DNA of 64,000 bases, taken from the NCBI GenBank assembly GCA_015178975.1, contig WHVD01000221.1:48765-112764 (forward strand), in the 5' to 3' direction. Position numbers and translations under genes: made by a program. The DNA is from Hysterangium stoloniferum (Eukaryota > Basidiomycota > Agaricomycetes > Hysterangiales > Hysterangiaceae). The notes beneath the pieces were generated by a model, which saw only the letters and a list, made by a program, of their open reading frames with translations, did not search any database and was not told the DNA's origin. Within the stretch, counting starts at the first letter, position 1; each line of letters starts with the position of its first letter. Below, piece after piece: positions 47,059 through 57,296 of the stretch.

Positions 47059-48730
47059 ACCATCAATTCGCCTCAGAGAGGCCTAAGCCACCTGTTAAAC
47101 CAGAGATTGCGGACGATTTCGAACTGGCTGGTCCTAAGATGGCTGCGGTGGCTGATAATGAGCAATTTGCCTCAGAGGATCTTCACAAGCTAGTCAACTT
47201 GGGACCAGATATACCAACGGAGGTCCTGCCACGTCTCAGATCAGTTTTGACTGAGAACGTTAAGGCTTTCGGAGTCGATGGATGGTTAGGGCAAGTGGAA
47301 TGTAGAGTCCCTGTCTCCTTGAAAGGGGGGCCCAGCCCATATCCATGCCTATGTTCCCTTCGTCCCCTGCCAATAGGAGAGTTATAGACAAGCAAATGGA
47401 TACCTGGTTCGAACAGGGTGTCATTGAGCCATCTAAAAGCCCCTGGGGGGTGCCAGCCTTTGTAGTATATCGGAATGGTAAACCGGGGGTGGTCATCGAC
47501 TATCGGGACCTTAATCATCTCACTGTTCCAGACGAATTCCCTTTACCACGTCAATCAGAGATCATGCAGGTGCTGTCGGGATCAAATGTTCTTTCTTCTT
47601 TCGACGCGCTAGCTGGGTTTACTCAATTAGAAATGTTGGAGGACAATAAGCCCAAAACAGCCTTTAGATCTCATAGAGGGCTGTGGCAATTTAAAAGGAT
47701 GCCGTTTGGGCTCAGAAACGGCCCCTCCACATTTCAGCGCATCATGCAAACAGTCTTAGCACCCTAGTTGTGGATTTTTTGTCTAGTCTACATCGATGAC
47801 ATAGTCATATTCTCTAAGAACTGGGATGATCATTTGCTTCACCTGAATCAGGTGCTTGGCGCTATCGCTTTGGCCGGTATCACTCTCTCTCCCAAGAAAT
47901 GTTTTATCGGATATAATTCGATCTTGTTGTTGGGTCATAAAGTATCCAGGTTTGGTTTTTTGACCCATCAAGAGAAAGTTCGCACTATATTGGAACTGGC
48001 CCCACCCACTAAGGTCTCTGAACTACAATGGTTCCTTGGAATGGTCCTTTACTTTTTGGCATATATACCATTCTATGGATGGTGTCCCCTTTATTCTCAC
48101 TCCTAAAAAAGGGAACACCCTGGACGTGGACCGCTGAACATGTCCGAGTTTATGAGGATGTTAAAACCGCACTAGGATCAGCACCAGTGCTGGGACATCC
48201 AGTTAGTGGGATGCCCTATCGATTGTATACGGACGCTTCAGATTTTGCCTTAGGTTGTTGTCTCCAACAAGTCCAGAAGATGGCTTTAGGAGACTTGATG
48301 GACACTAAAATCTATGCCCAAGCCAAGTTAGCTTTTGACCGTGCGCAGGATGTACCATCCTTTGTTCATCAGTACAAAACCAAACAGCCCGAGATTGAGT
48401 GGTCGGATTCATGGGGACCCACTTTTGAGGCGACCAAAGTTACCGTTGAACGAGTCATTGCATATTGGAGTCGCACGCTGAAAAGCGCTGAATGTAACTA
48501 TTCTGCCACTGAACGGGAAGCATTAACAGCAAAGGAGGGACTAGTCCACTTCCAACCCTTCATTGAAGGTGAACACGTTCTACTCATTACGGACCATGCA
48601 GCTCTGCAATGGGCTAGATCGTATGAGAACACTAATCGTCGACTAGCCGCATGGGGGGCGATATACACTGCATTTCCAGGTCTCAAAATTTTACATCGAG
48701 CAGGAAGAGTTCACAGTAACGTGGACCCAT

Positions 48731-49373
48731 TGTGAAGAGTTGCTAGATTCTGACCATTCAATATACGAAGAATAGTGTTTATTCAACTACTATTAGTAGG
48801 TATTGACCGTACAGTACAATACCGTAGATTACTAGACTGGCAGTACTAGTAAGGAGACACGCTATGCGTCTCAAGAGCAACTATACAGTTGCTCTTGACG
48901 GCTAGAATGAGAGAAGGAAAGAGTTGACCTTCACGGTACAACTCGTAGCTAGACGCAAGATAGATAATCAACGAGAAGCTGAATATCTAAAGTAAAGATA
49001 TAGTAGCGCGAGTCGACTATAGTGTCGATGAGCGCAAAGACCTTAGAGGGGAACTCGACCTTCGCGGTTCGAGTTCAAAGTACGTTAGTATGCGAGAGAA
49101 CACTACCTTTATAGGTAGTTGAGACTTTACCCTTGACACCTCTCGCTATTTGACATCTGGGTCATTTACGAGATGGTGTCTGCTGGGTGAAAAGTGTCTA
49201 TCGTTTGGCGCCGAGAGCGCCCATACATATACACAAAGCTTCGAACTACAAAATAAGGGTATGCTCGAAATATAGAAAGAATGTAAATGAAGAAAATAAA
49301 AAGTAAATAATAAAATACTATAATCCAACTATTATTCCTTAGTCCAATTATGCATATATGCATACCCTTCACA
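48731..49373 (-). repeat. 3' LTR of an older minus-strand family-A copy
   Basis: TGTGAAGAGTTGC...CCCTTCACA. On its right is the family's polypurine-like sequence and ORF3 tail, so it is a 3' LTR of a minus copy rather than a solo LTR. It is inserted in the RNase H region of the plus copy; the left flank is CCCAT. Confidence 0.82.
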
Positions 49374-49802
49374 GTGCCCCCCAGTTCGAAGGGATGTGCT
49401 ATACAAGGTGTCGAAGAGCATCTGGGACGCCGCCCCAAGCTTCCTGTGAGGATCCCCCAAGGTCCAAAATGATGTTTCCCCATCGTTCCCTTTTTATTCT
49501 GAAGGATTCGGCTATTCTCGCCCGAGCCAAATCACTAGAATTCCTGTACAAGGAGTCAGCCCATCATCTGTAGGCTTTCTCTCTGCAACGAATGACTGCG
49601 CGGACACTAACCGGTGGAGCGGAAATCCGCGCGAGAAGAGGAGCGTTGGGGAGGGGAGACGAAGACGCGGGTAGCGGGGCATGAACGTGTGGCTGCATGG
49701 TGGTCTCTGTGGGAGGCGTCAGGACGAGGGCCTCGAGTAAATCTACTAAGCCAGCAATAGAGAGGACACTCGCTGAGTCTGGGGGCAGACAGTGAAGCTC
49801 CA
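49374..49802 (-). pseudogene. 3' fragment of ORF3 from the older minus-strand copy
   Basis: Collinear with 50446-50875 of the adjacent copy: polypurine-like GGGGGGCAC, then the C-terminal part of ORF3 (LVDLLEALVLTPPTETTMQP, RCREKAYR then a TAG). Ends abruptly after the codon context MELH, where the younger copy's LTR begins. Best explained as insertion of one copy into ORF3 of another. Confidence 0.75.
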
Positions 49803-50445
49803 TGTGAAGAGTGGTGGATTCTGACCGCTCAATATACGAAGAATAGTGTTTATTCAACTACTATTAGAGAGTATTGACCGTCAGTACAATACTATAGACT
49901 ACTAGACTGTTAGTACTAGTATAAGAACGCACTGCACGCCTCAAGAGCAACTGTATAGTTGCTCGTGACGGCTTAGAACAGTAAGATAATGAGTTGACCT
50001 TTTACGGTACAACTAGTAGCTAGAAATAAGTAAGATACTCAGCTAAAGACTGAGTATCTAGGATAGAGTAATAGTAGCGCGAGTCGACTACAGTGTCGAC
50101 GAGTGCAAAGTCTTGAAAGCGGAACTCGACCTTAGCGGTTCGAGTCCAAAAGGCTATTAGTAGACTAGAGAATGCTACCCTTATGGTAGCTGAGATACTA
50201 CCCTTGACACCTCTCGCTATTCGACATCTGAGTCGTTACGAGGTGGTGTCTGCTGGGTAAAAGTTGTCTGTCTCTTTTGGCGCCGAGAGTGCCCATACGT
50301 ATACACAAAGCTTCGAACTACAAAATCAAGGTGTGCTCGAAATATAGAAAGAATATAAAGAAAGAAAATAAAAGGTAAATAATAAAGTACTATAATCCAG
50401 TTATTATTCCTTAGTCCAGGTATGCATATATGCATACCCTTTACA
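49803..50445 (-). repeat. 3' LTR of the younger minus-strand family-A copy
   Basis: 643 bp, TGTGAAGAGTGG...CCCTTTACA. Preceded on the minus strand by ORF3 and the G6 tract. Its partner 5' LTR lies beyond the right edge of the window. Confidence 0.85.
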
Positions 50446-50462
50446 GTGCCCCCCAGTTCGAA
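50446..50462 (-). promoter_or_regulatory. Candidate polypurine tract of family A
   Basis: On the minus strand, GAACTGGGGGGCAC abuts the LTR start. The same sequence abuts the older LTR at 49374. Purine-rich and correctly placed for plus-strand priming. Confidence 0.55.
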
Positions 50463-50475
50463 GGGATGTGCTATA

Positions 50476-52437
50476 CTAGGTGCGAAGAGCATCTGCGACG
50501 CCGCCCCAAGCTTCCTGTGAGGATCCCCCAAGGTCCAAAATGAGGTTTCCCCATCGTTCCCTTTTTACTCTGAAGGATTCAGCTATTCTCGCCCGAGTCA
50601 AATCACTAGAATTCCTGTACAAGGAGTCGGCCCATCGTCTGTAGGCTTTCTCTCTACAACGAACGACTGCATGGACACTAACCGGTGGAGCGGAAATCCG
50701 CGCGAGAAGAGGAGCATTGGGGAGGGGAAACAAAGACGTGGGCAGTAGGGCAGGAACGTGTGGCTGCATGGTGGTCTCTGTGGGAGGCGTCAGGACAAGG
50801 GCCTCGAGTAAATCTACTAAGCCAGCAATAGAGAGGACATTCGCTGAGTCTGGGGGCAGACGGTGAAGCTCCACTATGATGTGCCGGAACATAGAGAGTT
50901 TAATCTCCTGTGCTGCTCATGCAAAGTTCTTCCCCTCTGCAAGATCCTCGAAGGAGAGATAGAAATCCTCCATTATCTCCGACAACGGAGCCAGGCCACG
51001 ACAACCCTTGAGGCTCCCTTGAAGGACCGGTTGCTGAAGTACTGGCACGAGCTCTGATAGCACCCTTCTGACAGGAAACTGTTCGGAAGGGTAGTTGACA
51101 GCTACTCGCATCCAGAAAGTTGTGGATACGGGCTCAGTGAGGGGAACCAGGCTGTCAAGGACGGGAATAGGGGATTGTTCTCGGAGAGGAGTGGTGGCTT
51201 TCTGCATCTCCTTCACCTTTCTACTTGCCAGGGGATCGATGATGTCCGGTGTAGGGGGGTCCAAATCGACATCCATTCGCTCTGGTGGAAGGTCCTGGAT
51301 AGGGCTACCTAAGGACACGCAATATGAATACGGAGAGTCGGGAGGGATACCCGGTGACGGCAGAAGTTGGGTCGGTACCGGTATAGCTTTCGGGGAGGGA
51401 GAGAGAGGAGGCGCCAGAATCGGGGAAGGTTCGCGTTGGGCTGAGGGAGTGTGTGTCGGGTGAAGGATGGGAGGGGGCCTCGACATCCCAAGTGAGGTTG
51501 GGACTGGTACAGCTTTTGAAGAGGGAGGTAAATGAGGCATTAGAATCGGGGCTGAGGGAGTGTGTGTAGGGTGAATGATGGGAAGGGGCCTCGATGTTGG
51601 CGAGAGATGTGGGACCGGAATCGTGGAAGGTTCGCGTTCCAGTGACTGTTGACTAGGGCGGTGACCCCTCCATACTCTGGATGACGGTCTCCGCATTTGT
51701 CTTTGGTTGGGGTCACTGGTTACGAAACGAACTTTAGACGGGAGAAGGAACCCTTCATGGCAATCCTCTCCCAGAGATCGGATGCTATACACGCCATTCC
51801 TGTTCTCGTCCTCCTCCTCATCCTCGTCCGAGGAAAACTCAATTGGTCCCCTACGGTATCCCTTTTCTTGTTGGGGCAGCGTTTGACCGTCCCCTCGGGT
51901 AAGAACTATGCGTTGCAACTTAATGGGTTGAAGTAGCTCCCAGTCGTAAAAGATGGTACCCTCCTTCTCCTTCCAGCTCTTGGTTCCCGTCGTCCTAATA
52001 CAAGGCATCCCACCCTCGCTATCATCGGTCTCCGCGAAGTCGGCCCATTTCTCTCCCGCGGGGGGAAGGATCGGCACGGAAGCTCTGTTTCCGCATTGCG
52101 CTCTGTACTCACGCCACTGCCGCTTGGAGGGGACTCCTTCTCTTGCTCCCCTCGCCTCCTGTTGACTTCTATACTCAGCACGCCTTTCTCTTTTGCGGGT
52201 GAGTCTCCTTGCGTTGTGTTCTTCCATAAACATTTCCTGCTTCCGCATGCTAGCAGCGACTTCCTCAGATGACGGTCTGACGGAGGGGCCTAACGGCTTG
52301 CTCCAATCTGTACCGGTACTTTTCCCCGGCTCATCACCAAAGGAGAAAGTCGACAGGGGGGTTGATTTTTGGGTACCCCAATTGCTCTCGACATTGTCTG
52401 TACGAGGCACGTGGGTGATGAATCCCCCACCGGTCAT
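50476..52437 (-). pseudogene. Family-A ORF3: extra gene between integrase and 3' LTR (one in-frame TGA)
   Basis: 506 codons from 52437 to a TGA at 50919-50917, after which the same frame continues without break for 146 codons to 50476: about 652 residues in all. Seen: a basic helical segment (AASMRKQEMFMEEHNARRLT, RKRERRAEYRSQQEARGA); SKRQWREYRAQCGNRASVPI; acidic EFSSDEDEEEDENRNGV; a long Pro-rich middle with a repeated HPTHTPSA / PSPKAIPVPT motif; and a more ordered end with NYPSEQFPVRRVLSELVPVL, LSEIMEDFYLSFEDLAEGK and, after the stop, FRHIIVELHRLPPDSANVLS and RCREKAYRRWADSLYRNSSD. No membrane segment, signal peptide or env feature. Not recognised. A partial second copy at 49374-49802 shows that it belongs to the element. 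Confidence 0.68.
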
Positions 52438-52866
52438 GGATGTACTGGCTGTCGGGGCTCACGGGACCTTTTTGAACTTAGGGAGGACTTGCTTGTTTTG
52501 TTGGAAAGGGAGCATTATAGCACGATAAAAGTGGTGAAGCTGAAGATAGAGGGAAGGGCTGTAGATAGATGAAGGACGTGGTGTGAAAGATAAAGAAAAT
52601 TTATGCGAATTTACGTGTACTTTCTTTTTTATATATATTGAATTGAAACTCCGCTCGGTTGGTCGTTAAAATAAAATTCATTAATTGTGGCCAGGTTTTG
52701 GGGAAATGTGTCCGCTGCCAATTAATGGTTGTCCCAATCGACCGAAGGGATAGAAAAATGAAAAAGAATAAAAGCCAATGAGATGGCTCACTGAATAACT
52801 GAGATATTTCTGAAGGGAAGTTACAAAAGAGAGGGAATAGATGATTCCTTGAGCGCATATATCCCG
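52438..52866. other. Spacer between integrase and ORF3
   Basis: About 430 bp with no coding frame. Could hold a promoter for ORF3 or a splice site; nothing definite is visible. Confidence 0.4.
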
Positions 52867-55032
52867 TTAAATATTGAACAGCGCCTTGTACGCCCTCAGA
52901 AGTGCCAGAGCGTTTCTAAGGTCAGTGCTGCTTAACCACGAATCCTCCTCGGGTCCATAACCTTTCCAGCGCACCCTAAATAGCAGACGATTTCGCTGTT
53001 TCCTATGTCCAACAATAGCTTCGACTTCATATTCTTCATGATCTGATTTCAACTCTCTTAGGTTCTCAAGTTGGGGTCTCGGACCTAGCTTGGAAGGAGA
53101 GGGTTGATATTTCCGCAGATGATCCCGATTAATGACTGGATGCATAGGATACTCCGGGGGAATCTTAAGCCTAAATACTTGAGAGTTCAATTTCTCAAGG
53201 ACCTCGAATGGTCCAATCCGTCTTTGTATTAGTTTCCTCCCCGTTCCCTTGACTTCCACCAGTTCGAGGGAGTGGGGGTTCACCAATACAAAGTCTCCCT
53301 CAGAGATATCTTCTACAGGTCTTTGCTTCTTGTTATACGCTCGTGCTTGAATCTCTTGGGCTCGAGCGATTGAATCCCGCGCCATCTGCCGATGATTTTC
53401 TAGCTCGAGGATCCATTGGTCGGCCATAGGGCTGTCTGATAGTTCTCTAGGAACTAGGGGCTCGTCACCTCCTAGGACTCGAGACATTCCTCTTGGGAGG
53501 TATCCCATTAATAAGAAGGCCGGGGCGTAGTTTGTGGAACTGTGAACAGTCGAGTTGTATGCGTGAACAACTACTTCAATCCACTGGGACCAGCTTTCCT
53601 TAGCAGAGGCACAATAGGCTCGAAGCATCTGTTCTATGGTCGCATTCATATTCTCCGTTTGCCCATCCATTTGAGGATGATGAGCCGAAGATACCGCAAG
53701 GGTGGTACCATAGATCTTACAGACTTCCCGCCAAAACCTGCAGGTCCATCTCTTATCCCGGTCACAGATTATTCGAGAGGGCAGTCCGAAGGGGCTTGCT
53801 ACCTGTTTGACAAATATTGGTGCAAATCCTTCAGCCGTAAGGTTCGAAAAGGTAGGTATTGTAATAGCATAACGCGTCAATTTATCAACGGCAACGAAGA
53901 CTGCGGAATACGAATCCTTTCCTGAATCGGGTAGTCCAGTGATTAAGTCCATAGAAACTACCTCGAATGGCCTAAAAGGTACGTCAGCCAGTCTGAGGGC
54001 TCCTTGACGAGCGGTGCGATCGACTTTGGTTTTTTGGCAGATATCGCAGGTATGCGCATACGACATGCAATCTTGTAGCATTCTTGGCCAAAAGAACCGG
54101 TCTTTCATCAGGTTGAACAACCGCTGGCCTCCGGCGTGTGCTCCCTCAAAAGGGTTATCATGCACCAACCTTAGAATCGAGTTAATCATGGTTCTGGGTA
54201 CACAGACTCGACCTTTCCAGTCCGAGTCATGAAAGTACAGGAGTCGGTTTGCTCCCACGAAGTAGTGAGAAGGAGTAACAACCGTGTTGGGTGAAGGGGT
54301 ATCTAAAGCGTAGAGATTCCTGAAAACCGGATCCTTTGAATAACCCTCTAGAAATTTCTTTATATATCCCTCCTTGATGCTGATTAGTAGCTGAGGATGA
54401 CGCAATGCGAAGTCAGACTCGTCTTCCTGGTCGTTCCTTATTGCATTATGAGCATCCCATTCTGACCGTCGGACCTTTTGAGTTACTCCGAAAGGCTCCA
54501 TAGAATCGAGTATGGTAGAGAAGACCGCTTTCTTAGCGGGTTCATCTTTCCATAGTTTTTCCTCAGTACTCTTGTCCAGAGAGGTCGAGGTGATAGCCTG
54601 CAAATCATCTCTAATAGGGCTCACGAAGGCTGGTACTCGAGGGAGTCTGGACAGTGGATCCACGTTGCTGTGAACTCTCCCTGCTCGATGCAAAATCTCG
54701 AGACCTGGAAATGCAGCATATATCGCCCCCCATGCAGCTAGTCGACGATTAGTGTTCTCGTAAGATCTAGCCCATTGCAGAACTGCATGGTCCGTAATGA
54801 GCAGGACATGTTCACCTTCAATGAAAGGTTGAAAGTGGACCAGTCCCTCCTTTGCTGCTAATGCTTCCCGTTCAGTAGCAGAATAGTTATGCTCAGCACT
54901 TTTCAGCGTGCGACTCCAATATGCAATGACTCGTTCAACAGTAACTTCGGTCGCCTCAAAAGTGGGTCCCCACAAATCCGACCACTCAATCTCGGGCTGT
55001 TTGGTTTTGTACCGATTAACAAAGGATGGCAC

Positions 55033-55042
55033 ATCCTATCCT
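55033..55042. repeat. 5-bp tandem duplication causing a pol frameshift
   Basis: ATCCT repeated (AGGATAGGAT on the coding strand). The plus-strand copy has a single unit at the corresponding site, between DRAQD and the PSFV-like text. Confidence 0.85.
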
Positions 55043-56331
55043 GCGCACGGTCAAAAGCCAATTTGGCTTGGGCATAGATTTTAGTGTCCACTAAATCTCC
55101 TAAAGCCATCTTCTGGACTTGTTGGAGGCAACAACCCAAGGCAAAATCCGAAGCGTCCGTATACAATCGGTAGGGCATCCCACTAACTGGATGTCCCAGC
55201 ACAGGAGCTGATCCTAATGCGGTTTTAACATCCTCATAAGCTCGGACATGTTCAGCAGTCCACGTCCAAGGTGTTCCCTTTTTTAGGAGCGAGAATAAAG
55301 GGGACACCATCCATGAATAAAATGGTATATATGGTGAAAAGTAAAGGACCATTCCAAGGAACCGTTGTAGATCAGAAACCTTAGTGGGTGGGGCCAATTC
55401 CAATATAGCGCGAACTTTTTCTTGGTGGGTTGAAAAACCCAGCCTAGATACTTTATGACCCAATAACAATATCGAATTATATCCGATAAAACATTTCTTG
55501 GGAGAGAGAGTGATACCGGCCAAAGCGATAGCGCTAAGCACCTGATTCAGGTGAAGCAAATGATCATCCCAGTTCTTAGAGAATATGACTATGTCATCGA
55601 TGTAGACTAAACAAAAAATCCACAAGTAGGGTGCTAAAACTGTTTGCATGACGCGCTGAAATGTAGAGGGGCCGTTTCTGAGCCCAAATGGCATCCTTTT
55701 AAATTGCCACAGCCCTCTATGGGATCTAAAGGCTGTTTTGGGCTTATCGTCCTCCAACATTTCTAATTGAGTAAACCCGGCTAGCGCATCAAAAGAAGAA
55801 AGAACATTTGACCCCGACAGTGCTTGCATAATCTCCGATTGACGTGGTAAAGGGAATTCGTCTGGAACAGTGAGATGGTTAAGTTTCCGATAGTCGATGA
55901 CCACCCGCAGTTTACCATTGCGATATACTACAAAGGCTGGCGCTCCCCAGGGGCTTTTAGATGGCTCAATGACACCCTGTTCGAACCAGGTATCCATTTG
56001 CTCGTCTATAACTCTCCTATTGGCAGGCGACGAAGGGAACATAGGCATGGATATGGGCTGGGCGCCCTCTTTCAAGGGGACAGGGACTCTACATTCCACT
56101 TGCCCTAACCGTCCGTCGACTCCGAAAGCCTTAACGTTCTCAGTCAAAACTGATCTGAGACGTGGCAGGACCTCCGTTGGTATATCCGGTCCCAAATTGA
56201 CTAACTTGTGAAGATCCTCTGAGGCAAATTTCTCATTATCAGCCACTGCAGCCGTCTTAGGACCAGGCGGTTCGAAATCGTCTGCAATCTCTGGTCCAAC
56301 AGGTGGCTTAGGCCTTTCTGAGGCGACTTGA

Positions 56332-56575
56332 TGTTAGATTATATAATACCAACCATTGTTCCAACTGGGACCATATGGTGTACAGCTCTGAGTTCAGTGT
56401 GTATATGATCTAATAGGAATGGCGCTTAGGGTTATATCCTTAAGTACAGTGTAAGACCAAACCTACCCAAGGTCAGATGGTGTGGTGGTTAACACCTTTG
56501 TTATGTAATCGAGAGATCCTGGGTTCAATCCCCAGTCTGGCTATTCATTTTCTACATTACTCATGTTTTCTAACA
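56332..56575. mobile_element. 244-bp LTR-like (TRIM-type) insertion containing a tRNA-like gene
   Basis: Begins TGTTAGATT and ends TTTTCTAACA: TG...CA ends with a perfect 7-bp inverted TGTTAGA/TCTAACA. Flanked by CTTGA on both sides (56327-56331, 56576-56580), a 5-bp TSD; removing the insertion and one TSD restores pol. Size and ends fit a solo LTR of a miniature retrotransposon (TRIM). A tRNA-like sequence occupies 56471-56543. No other copy of this insertion is in the window. Confidence 0.75.
56471..56543 (+). tRNA. tRNA-Thr(UGU)-like sequence, probably degenerate
   Basis: 72 nt plus discriminator A fold as a tRNA: acceptor GGTCAGA/TCTGGCT (7 pairs, two G-U), D arm GTGT/ACAC with an 8-nt loop, variable AGATC, T arm CTGGG-TTCAATC-CCCAG (perfect). 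By spacing the anticodon loop is TATGTAA, anticodon TGT. Position 33 is A instead of U and the anticodon stem is weak (one T-T mismatch, two G-U), so decoding function is doubtful. Internal promoter: A box TGGTGTGGTGG and B box GGTTCAATCC close to consensus. A TTTT Pol III terminator follows at 56548-56551. Confidence 0.65.
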
Positions 56576-57296
56576 CTTGACGGTCCTCCTCAAGTTGAGA
56601 GAGACTTTCGATAAGGTGTGCAATCTTGGTCGCGCCTGCTACCATTAAAACTTTCTCCTCGAGTGACCTGGGCTTGTGAGCCCAACGAGCAGGGTCATGA
56701 ATTATCCCTATTGTCTCCCCTCGTCGGATAGTCTTAGGGGTTAGCGATGGATTGGCTAAAGGTACTGCCGCACTATTCCTTGAAATTGCCGTGATTGGTG
56801 TGGCTAATATAGAACCATCCTCGTTTTGCAGTACAATTCCTTCAACAATCCATTCCTCACCCTTTAGATCTTCAACAAAAATAGGCACTAGTCTGGCTGA
56901 CTCTGGATCGATAGTGCAATCCTCCAAGGCTCGTGCGACTCTTTCAGTACGCACACCTTTATCGGGGAGAGAGGTGAGTTTGAATGACTCCTTCTCATGC
57001 TTCCCGAAAGGGGCCTTATTGACGGTGAAGGTCAAAGGTTGAGGTTCCTTAGAAGAACTGGCTGGAATAAAACCCTGTCGTCCCGGGAGAATAAGTCTAG
57101 ATCCCAACGGCTGATCTCTTAGAGTACCAATTTCATAATTAATATGGAAGTCTTCTCCCAAAAGAATTGGCACCGTCATTCCTCTAATGACATAAGTTTC
57201 TGCCGTGAACTTCAGTAACGTTCCACTGTCGTCCTCCAGGTAAATGGGAATATTAACATATCCGATAACCTTAGCGTTACCCGTGAGCTGGATTAG

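Larger units (their letters stand above)
41399..48730 (+). pseudogene. Family-A Gypsy gag-pol, plus-strand copy (decayed)
   Basis: Gag from about 41399 (MQMTTGKNQTPRSSSALSSS) through 43730; CCHC knuckle CWICGSLEHFKIDCPHAG at 44850-44903; protease with intact IKVRMDTGADLSLISEEFY (45602-45658); linker with MTVPILLGEDFHINYEIGTL; RT 47345-48030 (GVIEPSKSPWGVPAFVVYRN, FKRMPFGLRNGPSTFQ, IFCLVYIDDIVIFSKNW); RNase H 48173-48730 (YRLYTDASDFALGC, NYSATEREALTAKEGLVHF, LLITDHAALQW). Lesions visible: TGA at 43096-43098, a 1-nt loss near 45464, a frameshift near 45671, a frameshift near 47325, TAG at 47765-47767 and another frameshift near 48030. Three solo LTRs lie within it. Integrase is absent: the copy is cut at NVDP by the next minus element. 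Confidence 0.9.
52867..57179 (-). pseudogene. Family-A Gypsy pol: RT, RNase H, integrase, chromodomain
   Basis: Three open stretches of one pol. 57179-56576: post-protease linker (MTVPILLGEDFHINYEIGTL), cut by a small tRNA-bearing insertion. 56331-55043: RT with GVIEPSKSPWGAPAFVVYRN, FKRMPFGLRNGPSTFQ and IFCLVYIDDIVIFSKNW (YIDD active site), then the start of RNase H (YRLYTDASDFALGC). 55032-52867 after a 5-bp duplication frameshift: RNase H remainder, the HHCC integrase zinc finger (HDNPFEGAHAGG ... CDICQKTK), integrase core (VSMDLITGLP, IICDRDKRW, HPQMDGQTENMNATIEQ), the GPFEVLEKLNSQVFRLK module and a C-terminal chromodomain (YEVEAIVGHRKQRNRLLFRV, GYGPEEDSWLSSTDL). Most domains look intact, making this the best-preserved family-A copy here. 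Confidence 0.92.

Noticed and set aside
50476..52437. Calling ORF3 an envelope gene
   Set aside because: Position fits, but there is no signal peptide, transmembrane helix, furin-type site or fusion peptide; the protein is basic, acidic and Pro-rich in turn.
51095..52572. Plus-strand ORFs overlapping ORF3 (for example 51095-51463)
   Set aside because: Mirror frames of the Pro-rich part of ORF3; composition follows from the opposite strand.
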